Source: Lysobacterales bacterium
GTDB lineage: Bacteria > Pseudomonadota > Gammaproteobacteria > Xanthomonadales > SZUA-36
Direction of reading: 5' to 3'
Assembly (NCBI GenBank): GCA_029287515.1
Contig: JARFQZ010000220.1
Span: 1-7,766 of the forward strand
DNA: 7,766 nt
The position numbers and the translations under genes were made by a program. Each line of letters starts with the position of its first letter. The first letter of the stretch is position 1. The notes beneath the pieces were generated by a model. The model was not told where the DNA came from, searched no databases, and saw only the letters and a program-made list of their open reading frames with translations. Positions 1 to 5,778 of this stretch are shown piece by piece.

Positions 1-318
1 TCGCAACAGGGGATCGCGGTTTATGCCGGGCAACTGTACATCACTGCAGACGATGGAGATGCCGAAACGAATGAGCCCGACCGGCTTTGGCGGGTCGCGG
101 CTGATCCGGCGGCTTCCACCGGCCAGGCCCGTGTAATCAAAACATTCACGGAATTCAAACGGGCCGGCGAAATCGAAGGACTGGATTTCGACGAAGCCCG
201 TAACGAGATGGTCGTGCTGAACAACCGCGGAAAACGGATCGTTCTGGGCATGCCCAAGGGGCTGTACCCGGGCTACGACCGTGAAATTCACGAACTGTAT
301 GTTTATCGATTGAGGTAG
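1..318 (+). CDS. 3' end of an unassigned protein, possibly beta-propeller/SdiA-regulated-like (5' end outside window)
   Basis: An open frame enters from the left edge in phase with base 1 and ends at TAG 316-318, giving 105 C-terminal residues. The visible part alternates short beta-strand-like stretches with turns (GIAVYAGQLYITADDGD near the start, then EGLDFDEARNEMVVLNNRG, ending in IHELYVYRLR). This pattern of 'quantity - value - unit' strands resembles the last blades of a propeller protein such as the SdiA-regulated or esterase-like phytase groups. That assignment is inference from pattern only, and no catalytic residue can be named. Codon use and lack of stops support real coding. The stop lies only 10 bases before the MscS-type gene, whose ribosome binding site is formed by the last codons of this gene, so the two are probably co-transcribed. 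The function is unknown. Confidence 0.7.
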   Translation, partial: SQQGIAVYAGQLYITADDGDAETNEPDRLWRVAADPAASTGQARVIKTFTEFKRAGEIEGLDFDEARNEMVVLNNRGKRIVLGMPKGLYPGYDREIHELYVYRLR

Positions 319-328
319 AGCACGGGAG

Positions 329-1228
329 ATGGAACTGATATCCAAAATCCTAAACACGACCGTACTTTCATTTGGCGGGGCCGGCATCCCCGTCCTGGAA
401 ATCCTGATTGCAGTGCTGACCGTTCTGAGTGGGTTCTGGTTTGCCCGCTGGGCGGCGCGCAAAATGAAGAGCCGGCTGGAGCAACGCAAAGTGGATGCCA
501 GCATCATCCAGTTGATCCAGCGCCTATTCTATGTGCTGTTTATCTCGATACTTGTCATCACCACGCTGGACCTGCTCAACATTCCGCTGACCGCATTCGC
601 ATTCATAACGGGCGCTATCGCCATCGGTGTCGGCTTCGGTGCCCAGAACATCATTAACAATTTCATCAGCGGCTGGATCCTGATGTGGGAACGTCCGATA
701 CGGATCTGTGATTTCCTGGAACTGGGTGACATGATGGGTACGGTCGAAACAATCAATACGCGCTTCACACGCGTCCGACGCCTCGATGGAGTTCGCCTGA
801 TGATCCCCAACAGCCAGTTGCTTGAGAATACCGTCGTTAACTGGACCATTGTCGACCGGAATCTGCGTACCCATGTGCGTGTCGGCGTTCAGTACGGGAC
901 CGATGTCGAGAAGGTCAGGCGCCTGCTGGATGAGATCATGGCCGGCAATCCGAACGTGCTCGAGGATCCTGCCCCGACGGTTGTTTTCGAAGATTTTGGG
1001 GATTCCGCCCTGATATTCGACGGGTTTTTTTGGATCGAGTCGACGCCGGAGCGCAGTCTGCGGGATGTTCGCAGCGCTTTGAGATTCGAAATTACCCGTG
1101 TGTTCAGGGAAAACGATGTTGTGATTGCGTTCCCGCAAAGAGATGTGCATATGGACGGCGTATTAAAACTGGAACAGGCTGAGCAGGAAGTGAGCCCTGC
1201 CATTCCCGCAACTTCAGAGGAGCGCTGA
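329..1228 (+). CDS. Small-conductance mechanosensitive channel, MscS family
   Basis: This encodes a 299-residue inner-membrane channel that opens under membrane tension and releases solutes during hypo-osmotic shock. Its length is close to that of E. coli MscS (286). Hydrophobic segments lie at about residues 20-40, 61-83 and 87-115. The third is the Gly/Ala-rich pore helix (ITGAIAIGVGFGAQNIINNF, 93-112). It is followed by the beta domain (about 120-172) with the family pattern ERPIRICDFLELGD and MIPNSQLLENTVVNWT (158-173), then an alpha/beta cytoplasmic domain to about 275. The last 20 or so residues are polar and probably disordered. The ATG at 329 is chosen because GAGG/AGAG bases at 312-320 precede it and it captures the first hydrophobic segment. 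One oddity is Cys127 (707-709), where most homologues carry Gly in 'RIGD'. The MscS family call is secure; physiological gating is inferred. Confidence 0.95.
   Translation: MELISKILNTTVLSFGGAGIPVLEILIAVLTVLSGFWFARWAARKMKSRLEQRKVDASIIQLIQRLFYVLFISILVITTLDLLNIPLTAFAFITGAIAIGVGFGAQNIINNFISGWILMWERPIRICDFLELGDMMGTVETINTRFTRVRRLDGVRLMIPNSQLLENTVVNWTIVDRNLRTHVRVGVQYGTDVEKVRRLLDEIMAGNPNVLEDPAPTVVFEDFGDSALIFDGFFWIESTPERSLRDVRSALRFEITRVFRENDVVIAFPQRDVHMDGVLKLEQAEQEVSPAIPATSEER
1216..1222 (+). promoter_or_regulatory. Shine-Dalgarno site of the CASTOR/POLLUX-type channel gene
   Basis: AGAGGAG lies 10 bases before the ATG at 1233 and inside the last codons of the MscS-type gene. It fixes the start of the downstream channel. 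It also supports coupled expression of the two genes, which are separated by only four bases. Confidence 0.7.
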
Positions 1229-1232
1229 TCCG

Positions 1233-3227
1233 ATGAGCCAGTTCATCCGGTTTCAATTGGAACGCTGGCTGCAGCGCGGCCCCTTCCATCAATTGCTGCT
1301 GGTAGCCGGCATCATAGTTCTCGTCGCGGTGATGGGCGGGCTTGCAGCCTTCCTGACAACGGATTTCTTTGACAACCTTTTTGACGCCGTTTGGTGGTCT
1401 TTCCTGAGACTGACCGACCCGGGATACCTGGGTGACGACCAGGGCCTGGCTCTCAGGATAATCTCGACCATCGTGACCGTGCTTGGATATGTCCTGTTCA
1501 TGGGCTCTCTGATTGCGATCATGACCCAGTGGCTGAGCTCCACGCTGGCGCGGTTCGAGAGGGGGCTGTCCCCAATAGCCCTGCGGGGCCACGTGGTCGT
1601 CCTGGGCTGGACCAGTCGTACACCGGAGATCGTCAGGCAGTTGCTGCAGGCCAGGGGACGCCTGGAACGGTTTCTGCAAAATCATGACCAGCGCCGTTTG
1701 CGCATCGTGGTGGTCGCCGAAGATGTCGATGCGCAACGAAGATTGCGTTTGAGAAAATACCTGGCAGATGTTTGGCGCAACCGCCAGGTCTATCTGCGCT
1801 CCGGCTCACCGACCCGACCTGAGGACCTGCAGCGGGTCGGGCTGCCGGAAGCTGCGGCAGTTATCATTCCCGGCGATGAATTCAGTTTTGGTGATACCGG
1901 GTCCTCGGATGCGCGAGCGGTAAAAATCCTGATGAACCTTGGGGTGATCTTGTCAACCCGGACGCCAGGCAGCGGGCCGGCAATCACCGCTGAAGTATTC
2001 GATCCGCGCAAGAAAACTTTCGTAAACCGGACGCTGCAAGAAGACATGGAGGTGGTTACAGGCGACGCTGTCGTGGCGCAGCTTCTGGCGCAGTCGATTC
2101 GCGACCCGAGACTGATGCACGTGTTTACGGAACTGCTGACTTACAATGACGGTTGTTCGCCTCATGTTCGCGCATTTCCGGAATTCTCAGGCCAGCACCC
2201 CAATGCACTGAATGCCCGGTTTGAAAAAGCCGTCGTTCTCGGTGCCATTCGCGTGGAAGACGATGAGAACATTACTTTTTTAAGCCCTCCGCCTGACTTC
2301 ACGCTGCGTGAATCGGATCGGCTTGTGTTCATCTCTCGCAGTTACGCTGACTGTCTTCCATCCCCGGAGAGGCGTTCAGCACCCAGGCCCGTATTTAACG
2401 ATGCCGCTGAAACCAGCCCAGCGCTGGGAATACTCAAACTAATGGTCGTGGGATGGAGCCGGAGAGTCCTGATCCTGATCGAACAGTTGCTTGATTCGGG
2501 TTTCCAGTCAGTCGACATCACGGTCGTATCCCGCATTTCCATTCCGGATCGCGAGAACACTCTGCGCTGGCAGTCTTTCGATCCGGCCCGCCTCACCATC
2601 AGGCACATCGAGGCCGACCTGACGACACCAGGTGTCATTGAGAACCTGGGATTTGAAAAACTGGATTCTGTCCTTTTGCTGGCGAGCCGCGCTTCCAGGA
2701 GTGCTGAAGAAAGTGATGCGCGAACGATAGTCTGTTATGAACTCCTGCTGTCCGAATTCGAAACAAGGTTCGACTCCGGGACGGCCACGCCCGGTATCAT
2801 CGCCGAGATGGCGCACGTTTCCAGCACGCTGCAGTCCCCGCGTAACGGCGACCTCGTTCTGGTCAGGCCCCGCGTTCTCGGTTACCTGCAAAGTCACGTT
2901 GTGTTGAGAAGAGAGCTGAACTCGGTTTTTTCTGCGCTTTTCATGCCCGGCGCTGATGCACGTATTTCCATTCGCGAAGCCAGTGACTACCAGGGTTCAA
3001 CCGATATGAAAATCAGTTTCGCAAAATTTGCGACAGAGGCTGCCGAACGTGGCGAAGTTGCTCTTGGCATGCTCATCAGTGAAAAAGATTCGGAATACAG
3101 GGTTGAACTCTGTCCGCCGCCTGAAATGATTTGCGGTGAAAACGCAAGCGTTGTCGTTTTGCATCACCTATGCGATCGGAGTTGGGATCTCCAAAGGACC
3201 AGCCCATTGCCTTATGATGCAGTCTGA
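1233..3227 (+). CDS. CASTOR/POLLUX-type ion channel with two RCK-like regulatory regions
   Basis: This 664-residue protein has a short membrane module and a large cytoplasmic sensor. Hydrophobic segments lie at about residues 20-41 and 73-97, with a re-entrant pore stretch between them (WWSFLRLTDPGYLGDDQG, 54-71). That stretch lacks the potassium-channel TVGYG signature but matches the Asp-Pro-Gly type pore I associate with bacterial CASTOR/POLLUX relatives. Residues 118-290 form a first Rossmann/RCK-like region (HVVVLGWTSRTPEIVRQLL, 120-138), followed by an RCK-C-like stretch to about 370. A second RCK-like region starts at 402 (KLMVVGWSRRVLILIEQLL) and runs to about 560. Both carry GW[TS]R in place of the classical GxGxxG. 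The remaining 100 residues are a C-terminal regulatory part. In plants, relatives are nuclear-envelope cation channels; bacterial members are mostly uncharacterised. The gene starts four bases after the MscS-type gene. Which ion passes and which ligand binds are unknown. Confidence 0.88.
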   Translation: MSQFIRFQLERWLQRGPFHQLLLVAGIIVLVAVMGGLAAFLTTDFFDNLFDAVWWSFLRLTDPGYLGDDQGLALRIISTIVTVLGYVLFMGSLIAIMTQWLSSTLARFERGLSPIALRGHVVVLGWTSRTPEIVRQLLQARGRLERFLQNHDQRRLRIVVVAEDVDAQRRLRLRKYLADVWRNRQVYLRSGSPTRPEDLQRVGLPEAAAVIIPGDEFSFGDTGSSDARAVKILMNLGVILSTRTPGSGPAITAEVFDPRKKTFVNRTLQEDMEVVTGDAVVAQLLAQSIRDPRLMHVFTELLTYNDGCSPHVRAFPEFSGQHPNALNARFEKAVVLGAIRVEDDENITFLSPPPDFTLRESDRLVFISRSYADCLPSPERRSAPRPVFNDAAETSPALGILKLMVVGWSRRVLILIEQLLDSGFQSVDITVVSRISIPDRENTLRWQSFDPARLTIRHIEADLTTPGVIENLGFEKLDSVLLLASRASRSAEESDARTIVCYELLLSEFETRFDSGTATPGIIAEMAHVSSTLQSPRNGDLVLVRPRVLGYLQSHVVLRRELNSVFSALFMPGADARISIREASDYQGSTDMKISFAKFATEAAERGEVALGMLISEKDSEYRVELCPPPEMICGENASVVVLHHLCDRSWDLQRTSPLPYDAV

Positions 3228-3257
3228 GTTTTCACCAGCAACCGGGGAGAAGTACCC

Positions 3258-3419
3258 ATGCGGAGACTGTCTGCGAGGCTCATAAAGCGGGTATACATTG
3301 CCATCATAACCCTGGCAGCCTGGATGCCTGGTTTCCGATCGTGGGGGTACAACCGGAGATGCTGGAAGCCTTTTACGCGAAAATTGATGAGCAGCATGGC
3401 TCCATGGATGCCTTCCTGA
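3258..3419 (+). other. Small open frame with a basic-hydrophobic start, possible N-terminal scrap of a decayed gene
   Basis: A 53-codon frame starts at ATG 3258, with GGGGAG at 3244-3249 as a plausible ribosome binding site. It begins with several Arg/Lys residues followed by a hydrophobic run (MRRLSARLIKRVYIAIITLA), as in a membrane anchor or signal sequence. After about residue 26 it becomes Arg/Trp/Met-rich and does not look like protein; from there it overlaps the phosphatase-like frame at 3320-3481 in another phase. One reading is that it is the true N-terminus of the same degraded phosphatase gene. It may equally be a chance frame or a small membrane peptide. I cannot tell these apart. 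Confidence 0.2.
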
Positions 3420-3481
3420 TCGAAATACGTGTTGACCAGGATGGCCGCAGCGCCTTTGCCGCGTCATTGACGACAGAGTAA
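3320..3481 (+). pseudogene. Remnant of a tyrosine-protein phosphatase gene (C-terminal end only)
   Basis: Read in the phase ending at TAA 3479-3481, this stretch gives 53 residues. They include PIVGVQPEMLEAFYAKIDEQ, then HGSMDAFLIE and a final DQDGRSAFAASL-type tail. This closely follows the end of bacterial tyrosine/serine phosphatases of the Y_phosphatase3 (PF13350-like) group, where a 'GVxPEYLEAAxxxIxxxYGSxDAYLxxxLGV' helix pair closes the protein. The catalytic HCxxGKDRTG loop and everything before it are missing. Upstream in this phase the sequence stays open to 3224 but reads as Cys/His-rich nonsense with no good start. It lies just after the CASTOR/POLLUX-type gene and 40 bases from the convergent ligase gene. 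I infer a gene reduced by an internal or 5' deletion. The family match is from memory of the pattern, not a search. Confidence 0.55.
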
Positions 3482-3521
3482 TCGACCCTGGTGATGGGGG
3501 AATGAAGCTGGCCGTTGAGCT

Positions 3522-4895
3522 CTACACAGCCCGCATAAACCACTCGAAATCCTTGGCAGGGATTTCCGCGTTGTAATTCGCTTCTTCTTCGCGACGGCAG
3601 TCGGAGTAGAGCTTGTGGTAGCTCTCTCCCAGGTAGCGGGGCAGAATGTTCCCTGCATCGAAAGCATCCAGGGCCCGCGGCCAGCGGGTCGGAATTTCCA
3701 TCCGGTATTCCAGCTTCGCCCGTTCCGGTGTCATCGGCCTGGGCTCGACCTTGTTTGAAATGCCGTGATGGATGCCCGCCAGGATGGCGGACACGACGAA
3801 GTACGGATTGGCATCCGCGCCGGCGACACGGTGTTCGAAACGCTTGTTTTGCGGACCGGCCAACGGCAGGCGTAAGGCCACGCCGCGGTGGTTGGGGCCC
3901 CATTCCGGGGCGGCGGGAACGAAGTTGCCGGGCGCGTGGCGGCGGTAGGAGTTGGCGTTGGGTGCGAATAATGCAACGCTTTCCGGCATGGCTTCACCCA
4001 AACCGCCGATGGCGTGGCGCAGCGTGTCGGAAAAATCTCCATCGGCGCTCTTCCCCGAAAAAACGTTGTTCCCGTCCTGGTCCAACAGGCTCACGTGCAC
4101 GTGCATGCCGCTGCCGGCCGTGTCGGCGAAGGGCTTGGCCATGAACGTGGCGGCCAGGTCGTGTTTCCTCGCCGCGGCCTTGACGGCGCGTTTGAGCAAT
4201 ACGGCGTGGTCGCAGGCCAGCACCGGGTCCTCGACGTGGTGCAGGTTCACTTCGAACTGGCCGGGTGAAAATTCGGACAGCGCGGCGCCGACCGGGATGT
4301 TCTGAATCTTGCAGATGGCATTCAGATCCATCAGGAAATCATCGATCTCGTACAGGTCCTCCATCACTTCGTACTGCATCCCCGGTTGCCGCAGATCGGA
4401 ACCAGGAATACGGGGGCACCGCGGCTGGAACTGCTGACCGTCGTATTCGACAAGGTAAAATTCCAGCTCAGTCGCAAGGACCGGCCTCAACCCCATGTCG
4501 TACAGCGGCTGCATGGCTCTGCGCAGCACATTTCGCGGGTCGTTCTCGTTGGGGCTGCCATCCAGTTCGACCAGTTCAAGCAGTACCTGCGCCGTCGGCA
4601 GGCTCGCCCAGGGCACCGGCGCCAGGCTGCCCGGGACGGCAAAAGCCTTGGCGTCCGGGTCGCCGTCGTTCAGGCCATAGGGTACGTTGTTGAAGGTATT
4701 GCCAAGCGTGTCCAGGATGGTGGTCGCGGCGCACATGTTGACGCCGTTTTTGAACGCCTTGCCCAGTTCTTCCACGCCGACTCGCTTGCCCCGCAAAATG
4801 CCGTTCATGTCGGTGATCAGCGGCTCCATGAACCGCGTCTCCGGGTATTCGGCGAGGTAGCGGTCGAGTTCCGCTTTCAGATCACCCGATGTCAT
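3522..4895 (-). CDS. Glutamine-synthetase-like gamma-glutamyl-amine ligase (PuuA type)
   Basis: This 457-residue cytoplasmic enzyme belongs to the glutamine synthetase fold and would join the gamma-carboxylate of glutamate to an amine using ATP. The N-terminal beta-grasp part covers about residues 1-115 and the catalytic part 120-457. Metal and ATP-binding features are visible: ELEF (143-146), SEFSPGQFE (207-215), GSGMHVHVSL (261-270), NANSYRR (313-319) and RFEHRVAGADANP (352-364). The size and the C-terminus (PTRWPRALDAF, then YLGESYHKLY and EIPAKDFEWF) fit the gamma-glutamylpolyamine synthetase branch (PuuA, 472 residues in E. coli) better than nitrogen-assimilating GlnA, and the adenylylation tyrosine region of GlnA is not recognisable. 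The start at 4895 overlaps the end of the hydratase gene by 14 bases. The substrate may be putrescine, ethanolamine, a short alkylamine or another amine; context with CoA enzymes favours a catabolic role. Confidence 0.9.
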   Translation of the reverse strand: MTSGDLKAELDRYLAEYPETRFMEPLITDMNGILRGKRVGVEELGKAFKNGVNMCAATTILDTLGNTFNNVPYGLNDGDPDAKAFAVPGSLAPVPWASLPTAQVLLELVELDGSPNENDPRNVLRRAMQPLYDMGLRPVLATELEFYLVEYDGQQFQPRCPRIPGSDLRQPGMQYEVMEDLYEIDDFLMDLNAICKIQNIPVGAALSEFSPGQFEVNLHHVEDPVLACDHAVLLKRAVKAAARKHDLAATFMAKPFADTAGSGMHVHVSLLDQDGNNVFSGKSADGDFSDTLRHAIGGLGEAMPESVALFAPNANSYRRHAPGNFVPAAPEWGPNHRGVALRLPLAGPQNKRFEHRVAGADANPYFVVSAILAGIHHGISNKVEPRPMTPERAKLEYRMEIPTRWPRALDAFDAGNILPRYLGESYHKLYSDCRREEEANYNAEIPAKDFEWFMRAV

Positions 4896-5733
4896 GGCGC
4901 TTGACCTGTCCGGTGTATCCCATCTGCCGGTCGCGCCAGTCGATGGCGGCTTTTGCGCCTTCCTTGCGAAGGATTTCGTTGAAGCGGCGGGACTCCTCGG
5001 TTTCGGTGGTTTCGATCGCGATATCGAGTTCCAGGGCGTGTTTCAAGGCGTTGCGCATCTTGCCGAATTCGTAGGTCTTGTTGATCGCCTGCTTGGTGAT
5101 ACGTACCGCGTGTTGGTCATTGCGGGCAATTTCGAGTGCCAGTTCACGGGCCCGGATCTCCAGGTTTTCAGGCCGGACTACCCGGTTGATCAGGCCCCAG
5201 GCCTCGGCCTGTTCGGCGCTGATCCGGTCGTTGCCTGTCAACAGGATCTCCTTGGCGCGTTTGGGGCCGCAGATATAGGGCAGAATCATGGCTACCGCAC
5301 CGCTGCCAAACTTCACTTCCGGCTCGCCAAAGCGACAGCCGGCGGCTGCAATCGTGAGGTCACAGGCAACAGCCAGCTCCATCGCGCCGCCAAGGCAGTA
5401 GGTGTGCACCGCGGCAATGGTGGGTTTGGGGCTGTGCCAGAAGCGCATGATCATGTCGAAATCGTGGTGCAGTTCGAGTTTCAGCGCCTGCAGTTTTTCA
5501 TCTTCATCCTGTTCTTCCTCGGGTTCGGGTTCCAGGTCGAAGCCGGCGGAAAAGGCCCGGCCTTCACCCTTGACCAGGATCACGCTCACTTCGTCATCGC
5601 ATTGGGCCTTGTCTGTGGCGAGCAGTATTTCCGCTGCCATGGTCTGGCTGATCGCGTTGAGTTTTTCTGGCCGGTTCAGGGTGATCCAGGCAAGCGGGCC
5701 GTCTTTTTCGTACTTAATGGTTTCAAATTTCAT
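4882..5733 (-). CDS. Enoyl-CoA hydratase/isomerase family protein (crotonase fold)
   Basis: This 283-residue protein belongs to the crotonase superfamily, whose members bind acyl-CoA and stabilise the thioester enolate in an oxyanion hole. Oxyanion-hole segments are GRAFSAGFDL (58-67) and CLGGAMELAVACD (113-125). Both glutamates used by true hydratases appear to be present, Glu119 in 'GGAMEL' and Glu139 in 'FGEPEV', so hydration of a 2-enoyl-CoA is plausible. The C-terminal trimer-forming helices end in an AAIDWRDRQMGYTG-type stretch. An unusual feature is a very acidic insert at residues 68-79 (5494-5532), directly after the first oxyanion loop. The ATG at 5733 has AAAGGA (5740-5745) six bases upstream. 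The gene lies 45 bases downstream of the acyl-CoA synthetase and overlaps the ligase gene. The exact acyl substrate is unknown; lyase or isomerase activity is also possible. Confidence 0.92.
   Translation of the reverse strand: MKFETIKYEKDGPLAWITLNRPEKLNAISQTMAAEILLATDKAQCDDEVSVILVKGEGRAFSAGFDLEPEPEEEQDEDEKLQALKLELHHDFDMIMRFWHSPKPTIAAVHTYCLGGAMELAVACDLTIAAAGCRFGEPEVKFGSGAVAMILPYICGPKRAKEILLTGNDRISAEQAEAWGLINRVVRPENLEIRARELALEIARNDQHAVRITKQAINKTYEFGKMRNALKHALELDIAIETTETEESRRFNEILRKEGAKAAIDWRDRQMGYTGQVKRHDIG
4904..4911 (-). promoter_or_regulatory. Shine-Dalgarno site of the glutamyl-amine ligase gene
   Basis: On the minus strand GGACAGGT precedes the ATG at 4895 with about 8 bases between. It lies within the last codons of the hydratase gene. 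This supports the chosen start and translational coupling through the 14-base overlap. Confidence 0.5.
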
Positions 5734-5739
5734 GGCAGT

Positions 5740-5745
5740 TCCTTT
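5740..5745 (-). promoter_or_regulatory. Shine-Dalgarno site of the hydratase gene
   Basis: AAAGGA on the minus strand lies six bases before the ATG at 5733, in the 45-base gap after the acyl-CoA synthetase stop. It is a strong, well-spaced site and decides the start. The gap has no room for an obvious separate promoter, so the gene is probably read from the upstream transcript. Confidence 0.65.
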
Positions 5746-5778
5746 GGAGGCGCAGGCGTCAGGAATAATTCCACATTA

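Noticed and set aside
524..1150. Minus-strand open frame (208 codons) opposite the MscS-type gene
   Set aside because: It is a shadow of the channel gene, without recognisable motifs or a credible ribosome binding site.
1104..1736. Minus-strand open frame (210 codons) across the channel gene junction
   Set aside because: It covers the tightly spaced boundary of two convincing plus-strand genes. Its composition (Gln/His/Pro/Arg) is that of antisense sequence.
3402..3416. Imperfect inverted repeat around CCATGG in the phosphatase-like remnant, as a terminator
   Set aside because: The arms are short and mismatched, there is no U-tract, and it lies inside the coding-like remnant.
3522..4895. 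Housekeeping glutamine synthetase (glnA) assignment
   Set aside because: The C-terminal segments and length fit the PuuA-type branch, no adenylylation site is recognisable, and no nitrogen-regulation genes are nearby.
5762..5772. Small palindrome GGAATAATTCC between synthetase and hydratase genes, as an operator or terminator
   Set aside because: The arms are only five bases with a one-base centre and no T-run. It is within chance expectation and lies inside an apparent operon.
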